Under the pieces are notes generated by a model. The model was not told where the DNA came from, did not search any database, and saw only the letters and a list, made by a program, of their open reading frames with translations. From Mesostigma viride (Eukaryota > Streptophyta > Mesostigmatophyceae > Mesostigmatales > Mesostigmataceae): 64,000 nt of DNA. Of the stretch, positions 36,715 to 50,620 are shown one piece after another. Position numbers and translations under genes: made by a program. The stretch covers positions 482,501 to 546,500 of the forward strand of contig RPFO01000891.1 of assembly GCA_009746045.1 (NCBI GenBank), given 5' to 3'. The stretch's first letter is position 1. Each line of letters starts with the position of its first letter.

Positions 36715-38694
36715 TAATTAATTAATTAGGAACATAACTCCGTTGGGAGTATATGTAGCACATAGCCCTGAGAAGGGGCATATGAGCCTATAATACATTC
36801 TAAGCTACTTCCTGCAAGGGTGGGAATGTAAACAACACTTGCTCTAGGTGCACCAGGGCACCCGCACCCTCATGGTCTATCACGCTATGCCCGGGTAAGG
36901 GGGGAGCATGCCTGTGAGGGGGAAGATCATCATGGCTATTCAAGAGCTATGGCATGGCTTCTCAGCAGAGAGTGACTCCCTGCATGGGCACAGCATTACT
37001 AAATAAGGCTAGGCATCGTCTGGAGTGTGGCACATCATAGGCACACATGTACATGACTAAAAAGGCTAGGCCTCAGCTGGTATAGTGCTTGTATTAGGCG
37101 GGCATGTACAAGGCCACTGTCTAACTATTCTACACTACTGCTGTATTCCCCTAGGCTGGGGCTGGAGTTGCTGGGGCCGCGGTGGTCGAGGGGGTCGCTT
37201 GCCAGGGCTTGTGGCCGACGTAGATGGCCGCCCCCTTCCAGTACACCGGCTGGCCCGCCTTGGTCTGCCGGAGCTGGAGGTAGGTCTGCCATAGCTCCCG
37301 TCGCCGTTGTTGCTGTGCCAGGGTCAAGTCGTCGTCCAGGGTGAAGAGAGTCTTCTCGAGCCGCTTGCGGCGTCTGAGAAAAGAAATCTTGTCCGCCGGG
37401 GTCTTAAAGGTGAGAAGGAGCGGGGGCGGCCCTGCCTTACCCCGCGCGCGGGGAAGGCGGTGGGCGGCCAGCTCGATCTCACCAGTAAGGCCCATGCGAT
37501 CAAGGATTTCTCTCTCAAAAGCACGCGCAAGCTTCTCGGAATTCTCACCTTCCTCCATCTTGAGATTCTTGACAATGACGTTGAGGCTGCGCTTGGCGAG
37601 CTCGGCCTCCTCGCGGAGGTCGAGCGTCTGCCGCTGGAGCTGGGCTGCGACGGCGGAGGTGGTGGAGGTGGTATGTTGCTTAAGCATGTCCGCCCAGGTC
37701 GTGATGGGAGGAGCATCGCCGGCCAGGCCAGCCGGGGCTGGCTTGGCGGCAATGTCCTTCACTGCCTGGGCGGTGAGGCCGGCTGTGTTCTGCAAGACCT
37801 CGATAGCGATTGCATTATCCTTGAGGCGCTGGTCGATGTCGCGGAGCTGGGCGGTGATGGAGTCGGTGGAGGCGGAGGGGGGGGGGGGGGGGGAGGCGAG
37901 GAGGGTGGCGGTGGCGGGGGGGATGGTGGGGAGCTCAGCAGCCAGCGTGCCGCCAAGTGCCGCCACATCTGCGGCAAGAGGGGTCACGTGCTGCTCGAAA
38001 GCTTCCTTGAGGATGGTGCGGATGGAGGCTTCGGAGGGGAAGGGGGGCGGTTTGGGAGCCCAGATCTCGGATTCGGAGCGTCCAACAAGGGAGCAGAGGG
38101 CGAAGCGTTGAAGCTTGGGGCGAGGCATGCGGTGAATGATGGGGAGAGCCTCGGCGGGGTCGACAAGCCTGCCGTCACCAGGCCAGCGGCCACGGTTGTG
38201 GGACGTGAGGTACACGCACAGGGCTAGAAGCGAGGCGTGATTGCCGTAATAAAAGTCTTCCATAATCCAACCGGGGCTGCGCTGCCAGAAGTCGGGGCTG
38301 TTGACGTCAAAGGAGCGCTCTTCCCAGGGCGGCTCAGCAGAGCGACTGCGCTTAGGTTCAGGCGAGGCTGATGGCGAGGCGAGCCCGGGAGGCTGGGCGA
38401 GCACCAGTGCACTACTAGTGTCACCGTTGCCATCTGGGCCGGTGGGCGAAGCTGCAGCCGAAGCTGCAGGCGTATTTTCATTGCCGAGCGCAGCCGCCAG
38501 GCTGCGTTGCGTCGAGAGGCGTTTGCTCATCGTATATTGCGTAATAGCGTCGGAAAATTATATCAGCATGTGCGTCTTAGAAAGACGAAGCGATTGTGAT
38601 ATTCACAGCTGAATTCGGCGCTCAAACATGAAAGTTATGAGCTCCGACAGCCATGGCTACCTCGTGGCTCGCCATGTGGATCTCATGACGACCT
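36715..38694 (-). mobile_element. Complete non-autonomous half-LINE (ORF1 only), 1,980 bp
   Basis: Bounded by a perfect 9 bp target duplication, GGCAAAAAT, at 36706-36714 and 38695-38703, inside the ORF1 of an older relative. Order on the minus strand: 5' leader (38,694-38,531), intact ORF1 (38,530-37,151), 3' untranslated region, ATGTGCTACAT and CTCCCAACGGAG hairpins, and a TAAT tail (36,715-36,728). No reverse-transcriptase or endonuclease sequence is present between the two duplications. It should therefore rely on an ORF2 supplied by related LINEs, whose last ~35 bp it shares. Confidence 0.9.
37151..38530 (-). CDS. Intact LINE-type ORF1 RNA-binding protein, 459 aa
   Basis: Uninterrupted frame from ATG at 38530 to the stop at 37151. 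The layout resembles ORF1 proteins of L1-like elements: Ala/Ser/Pro-rich N-terminus; a conserved globular part (~residues 75-180, FWQRSPGWIMEDFYYGNHAS); a predicted coiled coil (~240-320, with ITAQLRDIDQRLKDNAIAIE and LREEAELAKRSL); then a compact RNA-binding-like block (~320-430, NVIVKNLKMEEGENSEK to YWKGAAIYVGHKPW) and a Pro/Ala end. By analogy it would coat the element RNA and act as a nucleic-acid chaperone. Three decayed copies lie nearby, so this is the youngest. The assignment to the ORF1 class is by architecture, not by a search. Confidence 0.8.
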   Translation of the reverse strand: MSKRLSTQRSLAAALGNENTPAASAAASPTGPDGNGDTSSALVLAQPPGLASPSASPEPKRSRSAEPPWEERSFDVNSPDFWQRSPGWIMEDFYYGNHASLLALCVYLTSHNRGRWPGDGRLVDPAEALPIIHRMPRPKLQRFALCSLVGRSESEIWAPKPPPFPSEASIRTILKEAFEQHVTPLAADVAALGGTLAAELPTIPPATATLLASPPPPPSASTDSITAQLRDIDQRLKDNAIAIEVLQNTAGLTAQAVKDIAAKPAPAGLAGDAPPITTWADMLKQHTTSTTSAVAAQLQRQTLDLREEAELAKRSLNVIVKNLKMEEGENSEKLARAFEREILDRMGLTGEIELAAHRLPRARGKAGPPPLLLTFKTPADKISFLRRRKRLEKTLFTLDDDLTLAQQQRRRELWQTYLQLRQTKAGQPVYWKGAAIYVGHKPWQATPSTTAAPATPAPA

Positions 38695-38703
38695 GGCAAA
38701 AAT

Positions 38704-39900
38704 GTCGCGCTTAAATGCCTCAAGAAGGCTCGTGGAGGTCTCACCTGCCGGCTGGTCGAAGTGCTTGACGATGACATTGTGGCTGCATCTTGGCGATGTC
38801 GGCTTCCTCGCGAAGGTCGAGGGCTTGTTGCTTGATCGAGTTGTGCCGTGATGGTGGAGGTGGTGGAGGTGGTGTGATGCTTATGCAAGTCCGCCCAGGT
38901 GGAGGGAGCATCGCCGGCCGGGCCAGCAGGTGCCGGCTGCACGGCGATGTCCTTCACCGCCTGGGCGGTGAGGCCGGCGGTGTCATGCAAGCACTCAAGG
39001 GCGGTGGCGGTGGCTTGAAGGCGTTGGTCGAGGTCGAGGAGCTGGGATTTGATTTCGGCATGGTGGATGCGGAAATGGCAGTGGAGGTGGAGGCGGCGGT
39101 GGTGGAAATGTGAGGAAGTTCAGTAGCCAGCGTGCATGCCACCCATTGCTGCTACGTCGGCAGCAAGGGGGGTCACGTGCTGCTGGAAGGCTTCCGTGAG
39201 GATGGAACGGAGTGTGGGGGCGGAGATGGATGGAGCCCAGATCTCGCCGTCAGAGCGTTGGAGAAGGGAGTTGAGGATGGCATGCTGGAGGCGGGGGCGG
39301 GGGGAGCCGGCGAAAACCATGCTGACGTTGTGCCAGCAGCTGCCGTCGGTGCAGAGGAGGCGTCCAGTGTCGTGGAGATGGAGGCACAGGTCGTATGGCG
39401 AGGCGTAGTCCCCGTAGAAGATGCAGTGCAGAGCATCGGACGGAGACATGTTGGTCCAGTCGTGATCATCGACCTGGAATTAAATGTTGGGGCCGACAGC
39501 GCGGTTCTGAGGGGCGTGAAGACCCTCCTGTTTTGTCGGCGCTGAGCGGGTGCGTTTCGGGTCAGGCGATGCCGTCGGATGGCGAGGCATTGAGCCCGGG
39601 AGGTTGCTGGGCGACCACCAGCTAGTGCACAACTAGTGTCACCGCTGCCTGCCGGACCTGAGGGCGAAGCTGCAGCCGCAGCTGCCGCATTTTCATGGGC
39701 GAGCGCATCCGCTAAACTGCGTTGCGTGAAGGGGCGTTTGCTCGTCATATATTGCGTATAATAGATTCGGAAAATTATATCAGCATCGGTGCGTCTCAGA
39801 AAGACGAAGCGATAGTGATATTCACGGCCGAATTTGGTGCCCAAACGTGAAAGGTATGAGCTCCGCCGTCAGCCATGGCTACCTCGTGGCTCGTGGCACA
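38704..39900 (-). pseudogene. ORF1 of copy 5, proximal part and 5' leader
   Basis: A 5' leader at 39,760-39,900 matches that of the intact element (38,555-38,690), including AGAAAGACGAAGCGAT. The ORF1 start reads MTSKRPFTQRSLADALAHEN, and later blocks include AFQQHVTPLAADVAAMGG and NVIVKHFDQPAGE, in several frames. It is interrupted after DIFA by the complete element at 36,715-38,694. Confidence 0.85.
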
Positions 39901-40225
39901 CCACTATGTATTCCAGCACCTAGGGGCGCGGACATAGGGGGGTTCCAAGATCATCGCGGCTAAACAATGGCTACGACGTGGCTTCTCAGCAGAGAGTAGC
40001 TCTCTGCATGGGCACAGCATAACTAAATAAAGCTAGGCAACGATCTAGCTGCTGAGAAGCCATGCCCTAGCCATGGTTTAGCCATGATGATCTTCCATCC
40101 CATGCCAGGCCTTGGAGCTCTGCATGATACATCATGGTGGTGCGGGTGCACCCAGAGCTTGTGTAGTTTACGCCCTACCCAAGTGCAGGAAGTAGCCTAG
40201 TTCTAATGTATTACAAGCCATATCC
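39901..40225. mobile_element. LINE 3' untranslated sequences in inverted arrangement
   Basis: 39,901-40,045 matches the 3' region in minus orientation (CTTCTCAGCAGAGAGTAGCT), and 40,050-40,225 matches it in plus orientation (GCTGAGAAGCCATGCCCTAG). Together they form an imperfect inverted repeat made of two fragments of the same family. Confidence 0.6.
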
Positions 40226-40738
40226 AAGTCCACATCGTCGCGTCGCTGCAGCAACACGATGTTTTCTGGCATACGCGGGCTCTTGGTTCCCGCCGCACAT
40301 TTGAAAGTGCTGTCCTCCGGATTTTTGCCTTTGCACCGTGTGCAGTTCTTGGACGTTTGGAATCATGGCATGGCTAACGTAATGACTGACTAGCTAGACC
40401 TTTTCAGTGGTTTCCCATTTGCGGGTATTCCCTCGTAAATGGTGGGAGAGCGATCGCAGCAATGGTGCTTACCCCTAGACACTAGCTCCCGGCCAGAGGC
40501 TCGAAACACACGCCCTGATCAAGCAAGCTGTTTCCGGCCCCAGGTGCCGCGTCTAGGTCATCTAGATAGTCGCTCTACACGTAAGCTAGCCATAATTTCA
40601 ATGCTCAAGGCTACACATTTCCATCACCATTCATATTCATCATCCTGAACGACTCGAACATGCGGACAAGATAACGGCAGGCTCGAGCTACCATGGTCCG
40701 GATTCTCCCGATTTCTGGCCTGCACTGGTCGTCTCCTT
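40226..40738. mobile_element. SINE-like element, longer copy B
   Basis: From about 40,430 it is ~90% similar by eye to the 313 bp element at 32,845-33,157, and both end CTCCTTG on the plus strand. It has ~200 bp extra at the left end. It interrupts a LINE 3' end (CCATAT | ATGCCCC) with only about 4 bp duplicated, so its left boundary is uncertain. Confidence 0.65.
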
Positions 40739-40803
40739 GATATGCCCCTTCTCAGGGATATGTGCTACATATACTCCCAACGGAGTCGCGTTCTTAATTA
40801 ATT
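40739..40803 (+). mobile_element. LINE 3' terminus
   Basis: The continuation of the plus-strand 3' region interrupted by copy B. It has ATGTGCTACAT, the intact CTCCCAACGGAG hairpin and an AATT tail. Confidence 0.75.
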
Positions 40804-41425
40804 AATCGGCGCCGCCATTCCACATAATGCAGCAGGCGATGCAACGTACACATCGATCATACGCATACATGTCGGCCACACCCCAGCCTGTGGGCCAGTC
40901 GTCTTGATCGATTATAAACAAGCAGGGGGGGCCCACAATCAATCTACAATACCCATGCCAAATTTTATTACTTGAGGAGACGCCATTTCAACAAATACAT
41001 GACAATTGATGCTCATTGTGAATGCGTTTCCACATGAAATCATTACCATTTCATGCAATTTGGTCACTGGTGCGCTTTCCGCGTGCACTTTTCATTACTA
41101 GATTGCTTAAATTTATTAAAATTTATTAACATTTATTAAAATTTATTCAAGTCGGGGTAAAATTGGCTGTTTTTGTCATAGTGTCATGCACTCGGAGGGT
41201 AAGCAAGTGAGACAAGTTGTAGATTATTTACAATTGCACAACCCTCTCCACGACCCCGCTAGTTCTATTTATAGAACGAATTATAATTATTGCCAAAATT
41301 GTGCACAAGCCTGTGCACAACCCAACCAGTAATTCCCACTTGAACTTTGAATATTCAAGTGAATGCTCTGGAGACAGATGTACAGATCGATCTTTACAAA
41401 TGTACACGAGTTCAGATCAAGCTAT
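40804..41425. other. Intergenic, AT-rich
   Basis: No gene seen. A short AATTTATTA-type repeat lies at 41,110-41,150. It probably contains the 3' untranslated region of the minus-strand gene ending at 41426. Confidence 0.5.
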
Positions 41426-44400
41426 CTAACTACCTACTAACAGGCGTTTCTTTACACCCCGTCCGCTGGGCTTCTTTACACCCCCCTCCCGCACATCTGC
41501 GCCAGCCTTCCCTTGAGGTTTTCGTTTGCCCTGCCCTGCGGCTTGGTCTCCCCCCTTCTCTTGGAGTCGTGGGGAAGATCTGGTCGCTGGGGAAGATCTG
41601 GTCGCCAGGTACCCCTTGTCCATCCACCACTCCAAATACGTTCCCTCAGGTGGCTTGAAACAGTTCCGCATCTCGTCTTGTTGTACCTTGAAAATTGCCG
41701 CGGGCATCGTCCCCTGCTCCCCATTAATCCAGATTCCCTTTTCGTCACACCCTTCTGCCCAAAATTTAACGTACCACACGCCCGTTTTATCCACCTTTCG
41801 AACGACTCCATGCACCAGGAACGTGTCGACGTGGAAATCAGGCATGTGTGCCAGCTTCATTGGGTCTGCATTGAGTTTAGCCACCGAATCAGCAGCCCAC
41901 GTGGGCTTCCACAACGTATCAAGGCGCTGGGATTGGTTCTTCCGATACTGGCAAAATTCACCGCCGTGCTTGCACAATACCGAAACCGGACATCCAACAG
42001 GCGAGCGGGGCACGACCCGTTTCCCCCCCCCCCACCTTCCAGATTCTCCATCCACGGCTGCCAACTTGGTGGTGGCACTTTCTTGTCTAGTGGCTTGGGC
42101 TGGGTTGCGGTAACTGTGACACGTCTTTGTGGCGCTTCCTCCTCAGGTTCCGATTCTTCCGATTCTTCCGAATCTTCCTCAAACCCTTTGGGTGGGCCGC
42201 CATGCGCGTCATCCTTTGGCGGCTCCTCTTCAGACTCGTCACCTGTGGTGGGACAAGCAATGACGAGCGGCGCAATTAGTTATCATTACAATCGCAAATC
42301 AAACTTGGGAATATGCAAACATCATAATTTAACCGACCATATTCACTCAGATTAACTTACCCTTTGACAGATGACTAGCCGTTGCTCTTGATCGAACGTG
42401 CCCGCCAGGCGAAAGGAGCTTTTTGCAGTAGTCGACGGCACGCCCCAACATCCCCCCCCAGACGCCCCCGAATTCCCCTTCGAGCCTCCCTCCCCTCCCC
42501 CCCCTCCTTCCCCCCTTCCCCCGATGCGCCGGTCGACCCGCCCCCCTCTCCGCCCTTCTCTCCGCCCCCCTCTCCGCCCTTTGACCCGCCCCCCTCTCCG
42601 CCCTTCGACCCGCCCCCCTCTCCGTCCTTCGACCCCCCCCCTCTCCGCCCTTCGACCCCCCCCCTCTCCGCCCTTCGACCCGCCCCCCTCTCCGTCCTTC
42701 GACCCCCCCCCTCTCCGCCCTTCGACCCGCCCCCCTCTCCGCCCTTTGACCCGCCCCCCTCTCCGCCCTTCGACCCGCCCCCCTCTCCGTCCTTCGACCC
42801 CCCCCCTCTCCGCCCTTCGACCCCCCCCCTCTCCGCCCTTCGACCCGCCCCCCTCTCCGTCCTTCGACCCCCCCCCTCTCCGCCCTTCGACCCGCCCCCC
42901 TCTCCGCCCTTCGAACCCCCCCCTCTCCGTCCTTCGACCCGCCCCCCTTATCACCACCCTCATTCCCGCCCCCCTCATCATCGCCGGCACCATCATCACC
43001 AACCTCCTCCCCATCATCACCCCCATGTGACCCGACATCCTCATCATCCCCCATTGAGACGTCTTCGGCCGAGGGGGTCTCCGAGGCGGCGCGCTTCCGG
43101 CGTTTCTTTTTGGTGCCAGCGCCTGCCGTCTCCAGCGGACGCTTCTGGGCTGCACCCGCAATTTCCTTGCCCGAACGGCCGTTGGGATTGGAAATATCCT
43201 CCCCCTCAGGCCGCTTCCCAAGTACCTTCAGAAGGACCTTAAACCCATCCACCTGCTCCTTTGACCCAATGAAGATCACGGGTGGGTTGAAGAATCCCGT
43301 GAAATCGCCTAGGTACGACGACCAGGCGTCCTTCACACCATTGAAATCTCCACAATCCTTCGCCGCCTTCCAGTCCCTTTTCTCCACCCACGCACCCGTT
43401 CGACCCTTCAACAATTCCTCATCATTCCACAGCTTCGCGTGGTGTTCCAAATTCAGCAGCCATATCCCATTCTTGATATCCGGCTGGTTCACCCCCCCTT
43501 CCTCTTCACAACAAATTCGAACCCCTCCATTGCATTAAGTACCACTTGAGCCAACCGTGTCGGCCCATCGCTTTTCTCCCACGCGAAAGTCTTCATCATG
43601 AACTCACAGGTCGTTTCCCCGTCAGACCCGTAAACTTTCTTAGAAATCCACGGGCCCTGCTGCTCGATTTCGGATGCCAGCTCCTCCGACCCAAACTTCC
43701 GCGGGGGTTCCCGCTTCTCCCCCACCTTTTTTTGGCGACCCGACTGGACGTCCTCTGCCTCCGCATGTTCGGCTTGGCCTTCCTCCGGCACAGCCCCCGT
43801 CACCGCCACAGCCCCCGCCACAGGCTGTACGGGTTGGGGCACCACAGCCTGTTCGGTTGGGGGTTCGGGCGCAATCAGGACCCACCATTTCGTTTCCTCC
43901 TTGTGGGTCGTCCCAAAATCCGTCCTCTCCAGCAGTGCAAGTGGGAAGGTGGAATCGTCCCTCCCCGTTGGCCTGATAACCGCCCTTAGTCTCTTGGCAG
44001 CTACAGCGACCGTATCGGCCACCCTCTGAAGGGCGCTGTCGGCTTCCGAAGGCTGCATCGGCAACCAGCCGAGGTCGCGTGGTTCGGGGTATTTCCCCAA
44101 ATCGCGGTTGTAGATCATGAAAAGCTGGACCATCACCTCGCAGAAGATCTTGGCCATGTATGTCAGGTCATACAAGCACTGAGGAGGAACGTGTTTGGCC
44201 TTCACGGTTGCCATGATAGACGGCCAGAATCGAAAGCGGGCTAGACTCCTCCACCCTTCCTGTTTGATCCCCCCCCCTTCCTCATCACCCTTCCCTCCCC
44301 GTCCAGCTTGTCCGCTGCCACGATGTCCAGAAACTCTGCAAGCTCCTTGGCCAGCTTGTCCTCAATCGGCATTCCACATCTACTGTCGTCGTTCGGAGCG

Positions 44401-46714
44401 ACCGTTTCATCCTTCACAGCCGAGATGAAGTCGTAGACTTGGGTTTTCTCCGATTCGGACAAACCACCCTCGTTCAATCGCCCTCCAACCCGCTCCTCAC
44501 CACCCTCCTCCCCCTCCCCGTCCTTCCTTGCCTTCTCAGTGCTGCTTGAAACCCCATGAATCAAATTCCATATTTCTTTCTGGTCCTGAAGGGGCACCTC
44601 CGGCTTATCCCAGGATTCCTCCATGTGCGTCTTGAAATAGTTGTGCACTTCCAGCAGCGCCGTCCCCCTCGACTTTTTGGAAACGGCCTCGTCTTCTGCA
44701 TTCAGCCCCCCTCCGATCAGGGCAACCCTCCGATGCGCCTCTCTCCCCTGCATGCATGAAATGTGAATCAGTGTTTGAGACAAAAAACGGTCATACAACA
44801 CACGACCTGACATTTTGTCCTTACACTTTGGAAGATCGGCCGTTCCCGAACAAAAATCACACCCTAATTTCCAGTTTCCAACGGCCGTTGGCGCAAGAAA
44901 AATCACACCCTAATTTCCAGGTTCCAACGGCCGTTGGCGCAAGAAAAATCACACACTAATTTCCAGGTTCCAACGGCCGTTGGCGCAAGAAAAATCACAC
45001 ACTAATTTCCAGGTTCCAACGGCCGTTGGCGCAAGAAAAATCACACCCTAATTTCCAGGTTCCAACGGCCGTTGGCGCAAGAAAAATGTCGACCGAATTT
45101 CCAGGTTCCAACGGCCGTTGGCGCAAGAAAAGTATCAACCAAATTTCCAGGTTCCAACGGCCGTTGGCGAAAGAAAAATCACACACTAATTTCCAGGTTC
45201 CAACGGCCGTTGGCGCAGAAAAATCACACCCTAATTTCCAGGTTCCAACGGCCGTTGGCGCAAGAAAAATCACACACTAATTTCCAGGTTCCAACGGCCG
45301 TTGGCGCAAGAAAAATCACACCCTAATTTCCAGGTTCCAACGGCCGTTGGCGCAAGAAAAATCACACCCTAATTTCCAGGTTCCAACGGCCGTTGGCGCA
45401 AGAAAAATGTCGACCGAATTTCCAGGTTCCAACGGCCGTTGGCGCAAGAAAAATATCAACAAAATTTCCAGGTTCCAACGGCCGTTGGCGAAAGAAAAAT
45501 CACACACTAATTTCCAGGTTCCAACGGCCGTTGGCGAACAAAAATCACATCTAGTGCCTACAACGTTCCCACACCCGATCCGTTATATTTACCTTTTGCG
45601 TCCGCATGTCCTTCATGGGCGGGATCAGTGCTTCCCCCTCCACCTCCCAGCCCTTGAGCACGTCCAGATTGGTGTACATGAACTTGTCCGCGTCCCTCAC
45701 CAACCCCCTCCACAAATCAAACGCCTCCTCGGTTGTCTCCACGTACTTGCCCTTTTGTTTACCGGCAATCTCGCCAGCTATCGCAGTCCTCACTTGCTCG
45801 TCTGAGCCCTCAAAAATCACGGACTTCAACATCTGCGTGTAGTGGTTGCCGTCCAGCACGGCAAACTGCGCAAACACGAAAGGCTTGTCGTACGCGAGCA
45901 TGTAGCCCAACGCGGTGTTCGTGAGCTCAAGTACTGCCTCACGGTCAGATGCATCTGACCACTCGGACGTATTCAAGTCCATGGTGATCAAATCCTCGGA
46001 GCACGCGGCCGCCATATCCTTCTTGGAGTACGTCCGGAGAATGGCCCTCCCTTCCTCGGCCGTTGGCGAACGAAAGTATCCGAACCTCTGCACGGCACGG
46101 TCACTGTCCTCCCCCGTCAGTTTTTTAATTTTGTCAGAAAACCCTGGATTCTCTTCCAGCCAGGCATTGTAAGAATCGGGCTCCTGGTCTGCCAGCACCT
46201 GCCACGCAAACCGGAAGATCAGCACGGCACATTTTGCCTTCGTCAGACTTGTGCCGGCCCCCACGAACCACGGCGCGAGCCCCTTACAATTCCGCACCGT
46301 CACCGTCCGATGCCTCATTAGTTCCGGGAGTTGGCACAAGTTGCTACTAAGGACCCGTACTTGAGTCGCAATCGCGGACCCCCCCACGATGTCGACATCG
46401 TCTGGAACTAGGCGTATCTTCTGCCGCAGATGAAACGCCGCCTGTATGGTGTCAGTTAGATTCTTGTCGTGCACTTGAGAGGACGGCGCTGGCTCCCAGG
46501 AGTCCAAAATGCTGGGCTTCGCATTTCCAGCACGTGTCGTCAGCAGCCCCTTCCTCTCAAAGGTCTTCACAATCCCCGACCATAAGTCGGTGCCCGGAGC
46601 TCGTTGGCGCCAGTCCTCAAAAAATGTTGTGAGATGCCTTTCCGCCACCCCATGTTCAATCTTGTAAGCCCACCTCCTCCGCTCTTCCTCCGTTCTCTGC
46701 CTTGACGGACGCCC
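41426..46714 (-). CDS. Large unrecognised protein gene, at least three exons, frame breaks
   Basis: Exons: 46714-45593 (374 codons, phase 0 at both ends), 44747-42361, 42242-41426. Sites are GATCAG|GGG, AAAAG|GTAAAT, GCATGCAG|GGG, AAAGG|GTAAGT and CCACAG|GTGACG. I do not recognise the family. The first exon is a globular segment (WAYKIEHGVAERHLTTFFED ... FAVLDGNHYTQMLKS). The second contains LYDLTYMAKIFCEVMVQLF and IKNGIWLLNLEHHAKLW, then a Lys/Arg and Asp-rich stretch and a repetitive Arg/Glu/Gly segment. The third ends in a basic tail. Continuity needs single-base changes at runs of G at 44269-44277, 43492-43498 and 42023-42033; elsewhere flanking frames read as one protein. Introns are filled with 46 bp repeats. 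An upstream exon at 52145 fits in phase. Confidence 0.6.
42488..42950 (-). repeat. 23/24 bp coding minisatellite
   Basis: Units of CCGCCCTTCGACCCGCCCCC-type sequence inside the second exon, alternating between 24 bp and 23 bp by the length of the C run. On the coding strand it gives RRAERGAG-like repeats, and each 23 bp unit shifts the frame (VEGRRGGR). All frames are open here, so the true frame cannot be decided by eye. Confidence 0.85.
44826..45545. repeat. Intronic 46 bp tandem array 1, about 15 units
   Basis: Fills the intron between the exons ending at 45593 and starting at 44747. Each unit contains the palindrome CCAACGGCCGTTGG followed by CGCAAGAAAAATCACAC and AATTTCCAGGTT. Palindromes are spaced 46 bp apart (44880, 44926, 44972, 45018, 45064 and so on). 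A block of variant units (ATGTCGACCG, then ATCAACCAAA, then GGCGAAAG) recurs after ~321 bp, i.e. a seven-unit higher-order repeat. Confidence 0.95.
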
Positions 46715-46759
46715 CTGATCACATGCAAAAAACATACAGATAGCCGGAAGGTCAGTACT

Positions 46760-47512
46760 ATGTTCCAACGGCCGTCGCCGGAAAAATAACACCCTAATTT
46801 CCAGGTTCCAACGGCCGTTGGCGCATGAAAATCACACCCTAATTTACAGGTTCCAACGGCCGTTGGCGCATGAAAATCACACCCTAATTTCCAGGTTCCA
46901 ACGGCCGTTGGCGACAGAAAAATCACACCCTAATTTCCAGGTTCCAACGGCCGTTGGCGCGAGAAAAATGACACCCTAATTTCCAGGTTCCAACGGCCGT
47001 TGGCGCGAGAAAAATCACACCCTATTTTCCAGGTTCCAACGGCCGTTGGCGCAAGAAAAATGACACCCTAATTTCCAGGTTCCAACGGCCGTTGGCGACA
47101 GAAAAATCACACCCTAATTTCCAGGTTCCAACGGCCGTTGGCGCGAGAAAAATGACACCCTAATTTCCAGGTTCCAACGGCCGTTGGCGCGAGAAAAATC
47201 ACACCCTATTTTCCAGGTTCCAACGGCCGTTGGCGCAAGAAAAATGACACCCTAATTTCCAGGTTCCAACGGCCGTTGGCGACAGAAAAATCACACCCTA
47301 ATTTCCAGGTTCCAACGGCCGTTGGCGCAAGAAAAATATCAACAAAATTTACAGGTTCCAACGGCCGTTGGCGCATGAAAATCACACCCTAATTTACAGG
47401 TTCCAACGGCCGTTGGCGCATGAAAATCACACCCTAATTTCAAGGTTCCGACGGCCGTTGGGCAAAAAAAAAATAACACCCTAATTTCCAAATTGCAACG
47501 GCCGTTGGCGCA
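46760..47512. repeat. Intronic 46 bp tandem array 2, about 17 units
   Basis: The same unit as array 1, starting directly upstream of the exon at 46714. A four-unit block (GGCGACAG, GGCGCGAG with ATGACACC, GGCGCGAG with CTATTTTCC, GGCGCAAG) repeats with a 184 bp period from 46,912. It abuts the hexanucleotide tract. Confidence 0.95.
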
Positions 47513-47519
47513 AGAAAAT

Positions 47520-50620
<3,101 letters not shown>

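Noticed and set aside
42382-43242. Pro-rich frames of 210-286 codons on the plus strand
   Set aside because: Opposite strand of the coding minisatellite; composition explained entirely by the repeat.
44826-47512. CRISPR-like appearance of the 46 bp arrays
   Set aside because: The units are contiguous with no unique spacers, lie in eukaryotic introns and show higher-order repeat structure; no cas-like gene is present.
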